Of a DNA stretch of 37,700 nt, positions 1-9,060 are shown piece after piece. Position 1 is the stretch's first letter, and each line of letters opens with the position of its first letter. Made by a program: the position numbers and the translations under genes. The notes beneath the pieces were generated by a model. That model was not told the origin of the DNA and made no database searches. It saw only the letters and a program-made list of their open reading frames with translations. The DNA is from Cryomorphaceae bacterium BACL29 MAG-121220-bin8 (GTDB lineage Bacteria > Bacteroidota > Bacteroidia > Flavobacteriales > Flavobacteriaceae): NCBI GenBank assembly GCA_905182765.1, contig CAJJCV010000013.1, forward strand, positions 1-37,700, given 5' to 3'.

Positions 1-959
1 CCTTTTATTAATTTTATTGCATCATCTATTCTCATTCCAATAACATTAATAGGATCTTTTCCAGGTTCACCGACTTTAATTATTTCATCTCCGGCCTCAA
101 TTTTTTTATCTTTCCAAAGTGGACCGCCTAAAATAATTTGAACAATTTCAATTCCTCCGTCTCGCTTTTGTAATCTTGCACCAATTCCATCAAATCTTCC
201 AGATATGTTAACATCGAAACGATCTTTATCTTCAGGCTTGAAATAAGTTGTATGGGGATCATATTGAGAAACAAATGAATTAACATAATTTGAAAACCAA
301 TCTTTTCTTTGAAGGTCATTCATTAGATCAAAAATATCATTGATATTATCATTAACTATTTTAAGTGACTCCTTTAAAAGTTGAGGTTCTGATTTTACAA
401 CATAATCCTTTTTTGATTTAATAGATTTTTCTTGATCTAAAATTTTTATATCATATAGGTCTAACATTGAAAATTTTAATTGTTTTCTCCATCTTTCTTT
501 ACGCTCTTTGTTGTTTTTTGAAAAGGTTAAATTTTCGAAATCAACATTTATATTTTCATCAGTATCAAATTCAAATGTTGAATTAAATAAAGAAGGTAAA
601 AACAGTTCAACCTCGTTTATTCTTTGAATTAATCTAGTATGGGTTAAATTAAAGAAAGCTAAATCATAGCTGAGCCATTGATCATCAATTAATTTTTCGA
701 ATTTTTTAAATTCTCTTAAATCTGAACTCAAAAAATATTTCTTTTGAGGATCTATCATGTCAAGGTAACTATTGTATACTTTTTTAGATAATTCATCATT
801 TATATCAAGAGATTGATAGTGTCCTTTATCTAGAACATATTTAAGTAGCTCTATTAGAAGCTTGTCCTTATTTGGATCATCAAACTTGACTTCACTAAAT
901 TTCCAACTTACTAAAAGAAGAGAAAATATTAAAAAAGATGTAATAAATATTTTTTTCAT
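1..959 (-). CDS. prc: Tail-specific (C-terminal processing) protease, S41 family, N-terminal part only
   Basis: Partial gene: the window edge cuts off the 3' part. The 319 readable residues start with MKKIFITSFL, a signal peptide or membrane anchor of about 18 residues. A long helical region (about 30-225) matches the N-terminal domain of Prc-type proteases. A conserved DPHTTYF motif lies at 234-240. The start of a PDZ-like domain follows (about 245-319, with GAR and AGDEIIKVGEPGKD). The catalytic Ser/Lys dyad of S41 proteases would lie outside the window, so activity cannot be judged. Prc proteases degrade or trim periplasmic and membrane proteins from the C-terminus; complete Bacteroidota members have about 700 residues. 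The ATG at 959 directly precedes the signal sequence. The upstream tRNA-Leu is on the same strand but separated by a terminator, so prc probably has its own promoter. No clear TAnnTTTG box was found for it. Confidence 0.88.
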   Translation of the reverse strand, partial: MKKIFITSFLIFSLLLVSWKFSEVKFDDPNKDKLLIELLKYVLDKGHYQSLDINDELSKKVYNSYLDMIDPQKKYFLSSDLREFKKFEKLIDDQWLSYDLAFFNLTHTRLIQRINEVELFLPSLFNSTFEFDTDENINVDFENLTFSKNNKERKERWRKQLKFSMLDLYDIKILDQEKSIKSKKDYVVKSEPQLLKESLKIVNDNINDIFDLMNDLQRKDWFSNYVNSFVSQYDPHTTYFKPEDKDRFDVNISGRFDGIGARLQKRDGGIEIVQIILGGPLWKDKKIEAGDEIIKVGEPGKDPINVIGMRIDDAIKLIK

Positions 960-1049
960 TGAGACTATAATATAACCATCTTTATTTCAAAAATCATGCA
1001 ATTAATCAATTTAGTATTAAAACTTAGTTAATTAGTGTCTCTACAAAAC

Positions 1050-1080
1050 AAAAAAACCCTTACAACGTAAAGGTTTTTTT
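1050..1080 (-). terminator. Intrinsic terminator downstream of tRNA-Leu
   Basis: A-run, imperfect stem and T-run: seven A (1050-1056), CC then TTAC paired with GTAA then GG, one C/A mismatch, a 3-nt loop (1064-1066), and seven T (1074-1080). It lies 4 bases past the tRNA 3' end on the minus strand. The flanking A and T runs make it potentially active in both directions. Confidence 0.75.
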
Positions 1081-1084
1081 AAAG

Positions 1085-1166
1085 TGCGGGTGAAGGGACT
1101 CGAACCCCCAAGCCGTTAAGCACTAGATCCTAAGTCTAGCGTGTCTACCAATTTCACCACACCCGC
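1085..1166 (-). tRNA. tRNA-Leu (anticodon UAG)
   Basis: On the minus strand the acceptor arm GCGGGTG (1166-1160) pairs with CACCCGC (1092-1086), followed by discriminator A at 1085. The anticodon loop reads CTTAGGA, giving anticodon TAG, which reads CUA/CUN leucine codons. A long variable arm typical of tRNA-Leu and a GGTTCGAGTCC T arm are visible. CCA is not encoded. A TATATTTG promoter element lies 9-16 bases upstream, and a terminator follows directly. Confidence 0.96.
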
Positions 1167-1174
1167 AAGGCAGG

Positions 1175-1182
1175 CAAATATA
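1175..1182 (-). promoter_or_regulatory. -7 promoter element of tRNA-Leu
   Basis: On the minus strand this reads TATATTTG, an exact match to the Bacteroidota -7 consensus TAnnTTTG, ending 9 bases before the mature tRNA 5' end. No good TTTG -33 element was found 19-21 bases upstream, so this is a half-match supported by position. Confidence 0.6.
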
Positions 1183-1262
1183 AGCAAGATTGCAATAAAT
1201 ATCACTATGAAATTTACTATGTTAAAAAACTAGATTTAATTACATTTACAAAAACATTAAAA

Positions 1263-2654
1263 GTGAAAAATTTCAAAAATTATATTGAAGAAAACAAAAA
1301 TCGATTTATTAATGAATTGTTTGAATTATTAAGAATTCCATCGGTTAGTGCAAAACCTGAGCATGATCTTGATGTTAGATCAGCTGCAGAATTACTGAAA
1401 AAACATTTTATCAAACTAGATCTAGATAATTGTGAAATTTGTGAAACTGAAGGACATCCGATTGTATACGGAGAAAAAATTATCAACAAAGACCTGCCTA
1501 CAATATTAGTTTATGGCCACTATGATGTTCAGCCAGTAGACCCTATAAATCTTTGGGATCAAGATCCTTTCAATCCTTACATAAAAAAAACAAAAATTCA
1601 TCCTGAAGGAGCAATTTTCGCAAGGGGAGCATGTGATGATAAAGGACAAATGTTTATGCACCTTAAAGCACTTGAAGTCATGTTAGAAAATGGTGAGTTG
1701 CCTTGTAATGTAAAATTTATGATAGAGGGAGAAGAAGAAGTTGGAAGTGATAATCTTGAATTATTTGTCAAAGAAAATAAAGAAAAACTGTCCAATGATA
1801 TTATATTAGTTTCTGATACCGGAATGATTAGTAAAACCATCCCTTCGATAACAACAGGATTAAGAGGGTTATCTTACATGGAAATTGAATTAACTGGTCC
1901 AAATAGAGATTTACACTCAGGGCATTATGGTGGAACTGTAGCTAATCCAATAAATGTTTTATCCAAAATGATTAATTCTCTTCACGATTCAAACAACAAA
2001 ATTACTATTCCTGGTTTTTATGACAACGTAATTGAAGTTTCAGAAAACGAAAGGAAAGAAATGAATTTAACTCCTTTTAATATTGATGAATTTAAAGACT
2101 CAATAGGACTTAACAAAGAACATGGTGAAGTTGGCTTTTCAACAATAGAGAGACAATCTATAAGACCAGCATTAGATGTAAATGGAATATGGGGAGGATA
2201 TACTGAAGAAGGTGCTAAAACTGTTTTACCAAGTAAGGCTTTTGCAAAAATTTCTATGAGGTTAGTTCCTGGTCAAAATTGGAAAAGAATAAACGAACTT
2301 TTTACAAAACACATAAAGGATATTACGCCTGAAACAGTGAATGTTAATATAATTGAACATCACGGTGGACAACCATATGTTGCTCCTACTGATACAATTG
2401 GTTTTGAAGCAGCAAGTAAAGCCTATGAAGATGTATTTAATAAAAAACCAATTGCTACAAGAGATGGAGGAAGCATTCCAATTATAGCTCTTTTTGAACA
2501 AGAATTGGAAAGTAAAACTATTTTGATGGGATTTGGATTAGATAGTGATGCAATTCATTCGCCAAACGAACACTACGGAGTTTCAAATTTTTTAAAAGGA
2601 ATCGAAACGATTTCTAAATTCTATTACCATTTCACAAATTTATCTAACGATTAA
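1263..2654 (+). CDS. M20 family metallo-dipeptidase
   Basis: 463 residues, the usual length for the CNDP/PepV-like M20 dipeptidase group. The di-zinc site is visible in order: GHYDVQ with H86 and D88, RGACDDKGQ with the bridging D125, EGEEEVGS (155-162) with the general base and metal Glu pair, SDTG with D185, and a C-terminal His in AIHSPNEHYG. The dimerisation domain insertion (about 200-380) contains GLRGLSYMEIELTGP and DLHSGHYGG. It probably hydrolyses dipeptides or N-acyl amino acids in the cytoplasm, since no signal peptide is seen. The start is GTG at 1263; no in-frame ATG lies nearby and the N-terminus aligns with the family. The gene is monocistronic and its 3' end overlaps hemW on the opposite strand by 11 bases. 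A weak -7-like TACATTTA lies at 1241-1248. The exact substrate cannot be read from sequence. Confidence 0.92.
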   Translation: MKNFKNYIEENKNRFINELFELLRIPSVSAKPEHDLDVRSAAELLKKHFIKLDLDNCEICETEGHPIVYGEKIINKDLPTILVYGHYDVQPVDPINLWDQDPFNPYIKKTKIHPEGAIFARGACDDKGQMFMHLKALEVMLENGELPCNVKFMIEGEEEVGSDNLELFVKENKEKLSNDIILVSDTGMISKTIPSITTGLRGLSYMEIELTGPNRDLHSGHYGGTVANPINVLSKMINSLHDSNNKITIPGFYDNVIEVSENERKEMNLTPFNIDEFKDSIGLNKEHGEVGFSTIERQSIRPALDVNGIWGGYTEEGAKTVLPSKAFAKISMRLVPGQNWKRINELFTKHIKDITPETVNVNIIEHHGGQPYVAPTDTIGFEAASKAYEDVFNKKPIATRDGGSIPIIALFEQELESKTILMGFGLDSDAIHSPNEHYGVSNFLKGIETISKFYYHFTNLSND

Positions 2655-3771
2655 TTAGAAACAGTTCAGATGCTATTCCGTCGGCAATAAATTTACCTTT
2701 TATTGTTGTAGTAAAAACATCACCCTTAATTATCACAAGTGATGAATCTACATATTTTATAACTTTTTTTTCAAAATGGTTTCTGTAGGACAATCCAAAA
2801 TTAGTCTCTAAATATGTAAGTGAAATACCCCAATATGTTCTTAAACCAGTCATAACATACTCATTATATTGATCAATTACAGAAAGTTTTTCCTTCTCAG
2901 AAAACATTTTATTATTTGTTATATCCTTGACATATAATGCATTATTAGAAACATTCCAGCTTCTAAAAATACCATCGAAGCTATGAGCTGATGGTCCTAT
3001 TCCAACATATTTTTTTCTCAACCAGTATGCCGAGTTATTTTTTGAGAAATATCCTTTTTTTGCAAAACTTGATAATTCATAATTTATATATTCGTGTGTC
3101 GACATTTTTTCACACATAAATTCATGTTGTTCAAATACCAAATCTTCATCCAATGGCTTAATAATATTTTTTTTTACTAATGATTCAAGGACCGTTTTAG
3201 GTTCAATAGTTAAAGCATATGCAGACATATGATTTAAGTCCAAACTCGTTACATAATTCAAATTTGAATTCCATATTTTTAAATTACTATTAGGCATGCC
3301 AAAGATTAAATCAATAGAAATATTCTCATAATATTTTAAGGCATTATCAATACAGTTTTTTGCTTCCTTGGAATTATGTGACCTATTCATAAGTTTAAGT
3401 TCTTTGTCATTAAATGACTGAACTCCTATACTTAATCTATTTATAAAACTATTAGATAATTCTTTAAGTTTAACCTTAGATAAATCATCAGGGTTTGCTT
3501 CTAGAGTTATTTCAGGATTTGAAGATATTTTAAATTTTGAAAAAATCGAATTGATTATTTTATTTATTTCAATTGTATCAAAAAAAGATGGAGTTCCTCC
3601 TCCAAAATAAATTGTTTCAATTAAATCATCGTATCCCTTAGATTTAATTTCAATTTCTTTTATCATTGAACTAATTACATTTTCCTTGTTTTTTAAAGAG
3701 GTTGAAAAATGATAATTACAATAATGACAAGCCTGTTTACAAAAAGGTACATGAATATATATTCCGGACAC
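2644..3771 (-). CDS. hemW: HemW-type radical SAM protein (coproporphyrinogen III oxidase-like)
   Basis: 375 residues. The radical-SAM cluster motif C11-x3-C15-x2-C18 (FCKQACHYCNYHF) follows the start directly. SAM-binding GGGTPSFF (about 57-64) and the SIGVQSF strand come next, with the HemN C-terminal domain in the last third. Short length, a Tyr/His-rich sequence after the CX3CX2C motif and lack of the N-terminal HemN extension favour HemW, a haem chaperone, over true HemN. Annotations as coproporphyrinogen oxidase are common but probably wrong for this subgroup. The start is GTG at 3771, since the homologous N-terminus MSGIYIHVPFC begins exactly there. It is the last gene of a lipoprotein - ruvC - hemW run; the gap from ruvC is 42 bases. 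Confidence 0.88.
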   Translation of the reverse strand: MSGIYIHVPFCKQACHYCNYHFSTSLKNKENVISSMIKEIEIKSKGYDDLIETIYFGGGTPSFFDTIEINKIINSIFSKFKISSNPEITLEANPDDLSKVKLKELSNSFINRLSIGVQSFNDKELKLMNRSHNSKEAKNCIDNALKYYENISIDLIFGMPNSNLKIWNSNLNYVTSLDLNHMSAYALTIEPKTVLESLVKKNIIKPLDEDLVFEQHEFMCEKMSTHEYINYELSSFAKKGYFSKNNSAYWLRKKYVGIGPSAHSFDGIFRSWNVSNNALYVKDITNNKMFSEKEKLSVIDQYNEYVMTGLRTYWGISLTYLETNFGLSYRNHFEKKVIKYVDSSLVIIKGDVFTTTIKGKFIADGIASELFLINR

Positions 3772-3813
3772 AAAAATTATTTTTAATGAAATTTTACAGA
3801 TTAATTATTTATA

Positions 3814-4377
3814 CTACTTCTTAATTCTTTTTTCATTTTGCTTAACGAAAGCACCCCAACCTGAGTAATTTTTTTCAGAGCTTAACTTATTGTTTTGATT
3901 ATAAAAGTGGCATACAGCTGCAGCTAAGCCATCTGTTGAATCTAAATTTTTTGGTAATGTTTTGATATGGAGTAAACTTTGAAGCATCTTAGCAACTTGT
4001 TCTTTAGATGCATTTCCGCTTCCAGTAATAGACATCTTAATTTTTTTAGGAGAATATTCTGTGATTGGGATTTCTTTAGACAAACCTGCAGCCATTGCAA
4101 CTCCTTGTGCTCTTCCCAACTTAAGCATAGATTGTACGTTTTTACCAAAAAAAGGAGCTTCAATTGAAATCTCATCTGGATGATACTTTTCAATTAAATC
4201 AATAGTTCTTTCGAAAATATGTTTTAACCTTAAGTAATGGTCATCGTTCTTATTTAAAACTAGCTCGTTTAATAATAATAAGCTCATTTTATTACCAACA
4301 ACTTTAATCAATCCAAAACCCATAATTGTTGTCCCTGGATCAATACCTAAAATTATTTGTTCCTTATGAATGTTCAA
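3814..4377 (-). CDS. ruvC: Holliday junction resolvase RuvC
   Basis: 187 residues. RuvC is a homodimeric endonuclease that resolves Holliday junctions with RuvAB. The four acidic active-site positions are all present: D13 in LGIDPGTT, E73 in SIEAPFFGKN, and D146 and D149 in LDSTDGLAAAVCH. The family signature GKNVQSMLKLGRAQG is intact, so the enzyme should be active. The start is TTG at 4377; no in-frame ATG precedes the catalytic D13 and the length fits the family. Eight bases separate it from the upstream lipoprotein stop, suggesting cotranscription. ruvA and ruvB are not in the window. Confidence 0.95.
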   Translation of the reverse strand: MNIHKEQIILGIDPGTTIMGFGLIKVVGNKMSLLLLNELVLNKNDDHYLRLKHIFERTIDLIEKYHPDEISIEAPFFGKNVQSMLKLGRAQGVAMAAGLSKEIPITEYSPKKIKMSITGSGNASKEQVAKMLQSLLHIKTLPKNLDSTDGLAAAVCHFYNQNNKLSSEKNYSGWGAFVKQNEKRIKK

Positions 4378-4385
4378 TTTTTAAA

Positions 4386-4847
4386 TTAATTTGATTTTAA
4401 TATTAAAGGTAATTTAAATTTAGTGCTAACTGGAATACCAAAATTTGTTTTAGTAGCTGGATATAAATAAGGTATATTTTTTAGTGAATTCCTTATAATT
4501 AACTCAATGTCAGGTATTTCAATTAGCACTAAATTTAAATTATCAATATTCAATAATGAAATCTTACCCTGGTTATCAATTAATAATGAAAGTAAAATGG
4601 TATCATTGAGCTTTTTAGAAACCAAATTAACTCCTAAATCAATATTAGAATAAATCAGTTTAGTAATTTTAGAATTAAAACAATTTTTTCTTGCAATTTC
4701 AGTATCATATTCATCACAATCTTCAATTGAAGGATACTCATCATTATTTGTCCACTTTACCTCTGGGGTTATAAAAGTAGAATTTTTTGGATTGTAACTA
4801 CATCCTATAATTAAAATCAATAAAAATAAAACTTGTTTTAATTTCAT
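4386..4847 (-). CDS. Lipoprotein with a TonB C-terminal-like domain
   Basis: 153 residues. The N-terminus is a lipoprotein signal with lipobox I13-I14-G15-C16, so the mature protein should be acylated at C16. The remainder resembles the C-terminal domain of flavobacterial TonB-like proteins: a PSIEDC...NCF segment (two or three Cys around 39-57), a central LLSLLIDNQGKISLLNI strand pair, and a final VSTKFKLPLILK strand like the VxVxFxLP end of TonB domains. This is pattern recognition and remains tentative. Unlike true TonB it has no membrane-spanning anchor or Pro-rich spacer, so it could not couple to ExbB/ExbD in the usual way. It is first in the run leading to ruvC and hemW. A TTG-N18-TAATTTTA promoter-like sequence lies upstream. 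Confidence 0.7.
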   Translation of the reverse strand: MKLKQVLFLLILIIGCSYNPKNSTFITPEVKWTNNDEYPSIEDCDEYDTEIARKNCFNSKITKLIYSNIDLGVNLVSKKLNDTILLSLLIDNQGKISLLNIDNLNLVLIEIPDIELIIRNSLKNIPYLYPATKTNFGIPVSTKFKLPLILKSN

Positions 4848-4909
4848 GTTTGATTTATTTATTCTAAAATTAAGTATAATTTTAAATAAACAATCTATTA
4901 TAAAAAAAT

Positions 4910-5401
4910 ATGGATATTTTTCTATTGATATTAGGATTAATTCTTTGCTTAACTGGATTAATTGGAAGTTTCACTCCAATAATACCAGGTCCTTTATCTA
5001 GTTGGTTAGGTTTATTGGTAATTCACTTCACTTCATTAATTCCTTTTAGTAATAAGCTATTAATTATAACATTTCTAATTTCTTTTACTGTTTTTTTATT
5101 AGATATTTTTATACCTATAATAGGATTAAAAAAACTAGGAGGTTCTAAAAACGGATTAATCGGAGCAACTATAGGTTTGTTTGTAGGTCTTTTTATTGGA
5201 GGGCCATTTGGTCTAATTTTAGGCGCATTTTTAGGAGCGTTTACCGGAGAGTTTATTGAAAAAACAAACTTCAAAAAGTCATTGAAACCTGCTTTAGGAA
5301 CATTTATTGGCCTTGCAATTGGTACAGGATTAAAATTTATTATCTCAACTGTATTCTTGGGCATATACTTTTACAAAGTATATGCAGAGATTTTAGTTTA
5401 A
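4910..5401 (+). CDS. DUF456 family membrane protein
   Basis: 163 residues, very hydrophobic, with four to five predicted membrane segments (about 1-25, 30-60, 78-110, 125-160) and many glycines. The FTPIIPGPLSSWLGL motif near residues 26-40 and the GlxxGxxxGxxxGgPfGlilG repeats are typical of DUF456 (PF04306). The function of the family is unknown; it sits in the inner membrane. ATG at 4910 gives the first membrane helix directly. It is divergent from the TonB-like lipoprotein (62 bases apart), and its stop codon shares TTAA with the stop of the convergent PpiD gene. Confidence 0.82.
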   Translation: MDIFLLILGLILCLTGLIGSFTPIIPGPLSSWLGLLVIHFTSLIPFSNKLLIITFLISFTVFLLDIFIPIIGLKKLGGSKNGLIGATIGLFVGLFIGGPFGLILGAFLGAFTGEFIEKTNFKKSLKPALGTFIGLAIGTGLKFIISTVFLGIYFYKVYAEILV

Positions 5402-7524
5402 TAATAAACAGATCTATTATCCTTTATCTCTGTATTATTTTTTAGCGATTCATAAACACCTCCAAAAACAGATGATCTATTTAAATTAAGTAGTTGGTTT
5501 TTATATGATATAATAAAGTTTGGATCAATTGAATCGTCTTTAGAATTTATCTCCTTTCTTTGGACTACTTTTAATTTATAAACACCATTTTCTCCTATAA
5601 TAAAATTTGAAGTTTCATTTAATGGGGTTCCAAACGAAGTTCCAATAACAAGAGGTTCAAGTCCTGCCCCACTGATAGTAGCATTTTTTTGATTCAGTGC
5701 CAATGCTTTTTTAACTTCAACACCATTAATTTTAGCAATCTCATCAATGCTTAAAGAATTATCATTTTGTTTAATAATCAAATCTGCTTTCTTTGATTTT
5801 AAAACCATAGGAAGAACTTTATAAGAAACATCCTGAACATCTGAAACACCTGCTTCTTTCATTCCTGTAACTTGAGCAATTAAATACCCTCCCTTAGGTA
5901 AATCAAATCTTTTAAAATCAGAAATATTAGTTGACTCATTAAACAACCATTGAACAATTCTTCTTTGATCTTTTAAACCAGGAAAATCATTGTCCAATAT
6001 TTGAATACCATTAACTGTCTTAACAGTATAGTTTTCATTTTTAGCTAAAGCGTTTATATCACCTTCTTTTGATAAATTCATTTCTAGTTTTGTAGCAGAA
6101 TTAAAAGCTTGATCACTTGTTTCGTCAGAGGGGACATTTTTTTCAGTAATTGAAGCAAGTAAAACTAAATCATCTTTTGCAACCACTTTGATTACATGAA
6201 AACCAAAGTCAGTTTCAACAACGCCTGTTGAACCTACTCTTTTGGAGAAAATAAAATCGTTAAATGGCTTAACCATATTACCGTCTTGAACAAACCCCAA
6301 ATCTCCACCTCTAGATTTAGAAGGACCATCTGAAAATTCAAAAGCTAATTCCGTAAAGCTTTTAGGTGATTTTCTTATTTTTCTTAAAATACTATTAGCT
6401 TCTTTTTTTGCATCTTTTTCAGATCTAGTAACATTTGGATTAGCATTTTGAGCTCCTTTGTATGCAATAAGTATATGACTAGGTCTAACAGATCCACCAA
6501 TTTTTTTATCCAGCATCCTAGATATTTTAAAATAATCTCCATCAAGATATGGACCATAAGTTTGATTATTGTTTAAATTAAATAACAAGTTTGCATGATC
6601 AGCTGGAAGTGATCCTTTAGGTAAATAAATAGAATCAAAACTTGTTTCAGAGTATTCGTTAATAAATTCTTTAATATTCTTAGCTGTAGTCAAGCTTGGG
6701 GTAATTTCGTCTAGTTTTGAAACATTATTAAACACTTTGGATTCCTTTAAGTATTCACTTAATCTATTTTTAATTGCATTCTCATCATCTAATGATGGTT
6801 TTTCTTCAAAAACAACATACTCAATATCTCGAGATGATTCAACTTTAAATTGATCCTTATTATTGTCAATATATTTTTTTAAATCAGATTTAGAAGGCGA
6901 AACTAAAGAGTCCTCCACAGATGAATATGGGATTTGAACATATTCTATATCTACATTGCTATTTTGCAAAGTATATTCGAATTTACCATCACTTTGAGTG
7001 TAATTAATACCAGCAGTAACTAAATTAAAATAAATTTGTTCGTTAGATTGAGATTCGAAAATTTTCTCTTGATTTTTCCAGTTTTCATAAGCTTCTGGAT
7101 TAGTTGTCTTTAACTCTATAATTAATGCTTTAAACTTATCTATATCAAAAATTCCTGCTTCATTCAAAAATTGCTGATCAGAATTAAATGTAGGATTATT
7201 TTTTAAAATATTTTGCAAATGATCTTTTCCAGATTGTATTCCAGTAATTTCAAATTGTTGATTCAAAATTTCTGATCTTAATCTTTGATTCCAGACATTA
7301 TTTACAGCAACCATACCTTTTTGATTATAGTTTCTTTCTAAGAAATCAACTTGTCCTCTAAAATCTTCAATTAAAATGTCTTCACCATTAATAATACCAA
7401 CGGGTTGTTGGGCTTGGTAACCTTTACCATCGAAAACACCAGAAATTACAAATGCAAAAAGTGCTAAACCTATAACTATAATTAAAAAAATAGATTTAGA
7501 TCGAATTTGTCCTAGAATAGCCAT
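5398..7524 (-). CDS. PpiD/SurA-like periplasmic peptidyl-prolyl isomerase
   Basis: 708 residues. One membrane helix near the N-terminus (about 12-31) anchors the protein with the bulk in the periplasm. A SurA-N-like chaperone region (about 35-330) is followed by a parvulin (PpiC) domain at about 345-450, with RPSHILI, FSDGPSKSRGGDLGFV and FGFHVIKV motifs. The C-terminal part is a divergent second parvulin-like or chaperone region. The protein likely assists folding of secreted and outer-membrane proteins. ATG at 7524 starts immediately before the anchor. It lies 69 bases after the CNNM/CorC gene and closes the envelope operon; its stop overlaps DUF456 by 4 bases. The name ppiD is applied to Bacteroidota homologues by architecture only. 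Confidence 0.88.
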   Translation of the reverse strand: MAILGQIRSKSIFLIIVIGLALFAFVISGVFDGKGYQAQQPVGIINGEDILIEDFRGQVDFLERNYNQKGMVAVNNVWNQRLRSEILNQQFEITGIQSGKDHLQNILKNNPTFNSDQQFLNEAGIFDIDKFKALIIELKTTNPEAYENWKNQEKIFESQSNEQIYFNLVTAGINYTQSDGKFEYTLQNSNVDIEYVQIPYSSVEDSLVSPSKSDLKKYIDNNKDQFKVESSRDIEYVVFEEKPSLDDENAIKNRLSEYLKESKVFNNVSKLDEITPSLTTAKNIKEFINEYSETSFDSIYLPKGSLPADHANLLFNLNNNQTYGPYLDGDYFKISRMLDKKIGGSVRPSHILIAYKGAQNANPNVTRSEKDAKKEANSILRKIRKSPKSFTELAFEFSDGPSKSRGGDLGFVQDGNMVKPFNDFIFSKRVGSTGVVETDFGFHVIKVVAKDDLVLLASITEKNVPSDETSDQAFNSATKLEMNLSKEGDINALAKNENYTVKTVNGIQILDNDFPGLKDQRRIVQWLFNESTNISDFKRFDLPKGGYLIAQVTGMKEAGVSDVQDVSYKVLPMVLKSKKADLIIKQNDNSLSIDEIAKINGVEVKKALALNQKNATISGAGLEPLVIGTSFGTPLNETSNFIIGENGVYKLKVVQRKEINSKDDSIDPNFIISYKNQLLNLNRSSVFGGVYESLKNNTEIKDNRSVYY

Positions 7525-7593
7525 AATATTTTTTTTTGTAGCAAACGAAAATACAATTTCCTCGGGAATAAAAAAAAGTTAAACTCTTATAAA

Positions 7594-8859
7594 TTAATCT
7601 TCTATAACTAATTCAATTAATTCAATTTTGGAACTTGATACATCTATAATTTTAAACTTTAGATTATCATGAAAGATCTCATCCCCTTTATCTGGAATTT
7701 TTTCATTTAAACTTATAATAAATCCGCCTAAAGTTTCATATTGCTCATTAATTGGAAGATTTAATTTAAATTTTTCATTTAAATAATCAATTTCTAATCT
7801 TGCAGAAAATTTATAATGAGCATCATTAATCTTTTTTTCTAAAAACTTTGGAGAATCATGTTCATCTTCAATTTCACCAACTAATTCTTCAATAATATCT
7901 TCGATAGTAATAATTCCTGATGTTCCTCCATATTCATCAACAACAACAGCAATACTCTTTCTCTTTTTAGTTAGAAGGGTTAGTAAGTCATTAATAAACA
8001 TCGATTCAGGAATAAATTCAATAGAAATAATTATAGATTTAAAATTTTTATAATCATTAAACATATGTTGAACACTAATGTAACCAACAATATTATCAAT
8101 ATTTTCCTGATGAATTAGTATTTTAGAAAGGCCTGTTTTAATGAAAATTTCTTTAAGTCTAGATGGATTAACATATCTGTCTATCGAAACAATTTCAGCT
8201 CTTGGAATCATAATTTCACGAGCCCTAACCTTTGAAAACTCTAAAGCATTTTGAAATATTTGAATTTCAGGATCTAAATGTTGTTCATTATCAGTTCCTA
8301 TCTCTTGGTTTATATAATCCCCCAATTCATCTTTACTAAAAACCATTCTTAATTCATCTTTCTTGGTTTTAAAATATTTATTTAAAACGCTATCTGAAAT
8401 CCAATTAAAAACAAATGTTAGTGGTGAGAATAAATAATAAAAAATAAAAGCTGGAAAAGAAAATAATTTAAAAAGTCTGTTTGCATAAATTTGAAAAAAA
8501 ACTTTAGGCAAAAATTCTGCAGTTATTAAAATAACAAGTGTAGAAATTAATGTTTGATAAAAGATATATCTAAAATCAATTGAAGATTCATTAATAAGTT
8601 CAGGAAACAAAACATTTATAATTAGTCTTCCTGAGTATATTCCATAAATAACTAAAGCTATATTATTACCAAGCAACATTGTTGCTATGAATTTTGAGGA
8701 GTTTTTTGTGATTTTTTTTATAAAAAAAGAAACTAAACCTTTTTGTTTTTTTTCAATTTCTAAAAAAATTTTATTTAAAGAAACAAAAGCTATTTCCATA
8801 CCGGAGAAAAAAGCTGAAAAAATTATTGAAATAAGAATAACTAGAACTTGATTATCCAT
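7594..8859 (-). CDS. CNNM/CBS/CorC-HlyC domain membrane protein
   Basis: 421 residues. A CNNM (DUF21) membrane domain with about four helices (1-160; [13 protein letters not shown] near the start) is followed by a tandem CBS pair (about 215-335, with [12 protein letters not shown] and [26 protein letters not shown]), then a CorC_HlyC domain (about 345-420, with YETLGGFI and GDEI). Family members are usually annotated as hemolysin or magnesium/cobalt efflux proteins; Mg2+ transport is the best supported role for CNNM proteins. I do not call it GldE, which shares this architecture but usually sits near gldD, mutY and ssb. Here it lies in the coaX-to-PpiD operon, 5 bases after a small membrane protein. 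Confidence 0.88.
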   Translation of the reverse strand: MDNQVLVILISIIFSAFFSGMEIAFVSLNKIFLEIEKKQKGLVSFFIKKITKNSSKFIATMLLGNNIALVIYGIYSGRLIINVLFPELINESSIDFRYIFYQTLISTLVILITAEFLPKVFFQIYANRLFKLFSFPAFIFYYLFSPLTFVFNWISDSVLNKYFKTKKDELRMVFSKDELGDYINQEIGTDNEQHLDPEIQIFQNALEFSKVRAREIMIPRAEIVSIDRYVNPSRLKEIFIKTGLSKILIHQENIDNIVGYISVQHMFNDYKNFKSIIISIEFIPESMFINDLLTLLTKKRKSIAVVVDEYGGTSGIITIEDIIEELVGEIEDEHDSPKFLEKKINDAHYKFSARLEIDYLNEKFKLNLPINEQYETLGGFIISLNEKIPDKGDEIFHDNLKFKIIDVSSSKIELIELVIED

Positions 8860-8864
8860 TAAAT

Positions 8865-9053
8865 CTATTTGTTCCTATTTTTAAATTTAATTCTGAAATG
8901 TCTTCTAAAAAGAAACATCCCAAAAGAAAATACAGCCATTATTAAAAAAATATTGCTTTTAGCATCAGGATTATTTCCGAAAAAATATTCTAAAAAAGAT
9001 ATAATAGATATTATTAAATAAATAAATTCTGAAAATTTCCTATAATTAGTCAT
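8865..9053 (-). CDS. Small two-helix membrane protein, unknown
   Basis: 62 residues with two predicted membrane helices (about 9-24 and 35-49) and a strongly basic C-terminus (RRHFRIKFKNRNK), which suggests that end faces the cytoplasm. I do not recognise a named family. It fits between lptC (7-base gap) and the CNNM/CorC gene (5-base gap), so the ORF is probably real and cotranslated with them. ATG at 9053. Confidence 0.7.
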   Translation of the reverse strand: MTNYRKFSEFIYLIISIISFLEYFFGNNPDAKSNIFLIMAVFSFGMFLFRRHFRIKFKNRNK

Positions 9054-9060
9054 ACTTTAA

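Noticed and set aside
5023-5364. 113-aa minus-strand ORF opposite DUF456
   Set aside because: Pro/Asn-rich shadow of Gly-rich membrane codons in DUF456; no independent support.
7594-8859. Gliding protein GldE
   Set aside because: Same domain architecture, but no gldD, mutY or ssb nearby; the envelope operon context favours a general CNNM/CorC protein.
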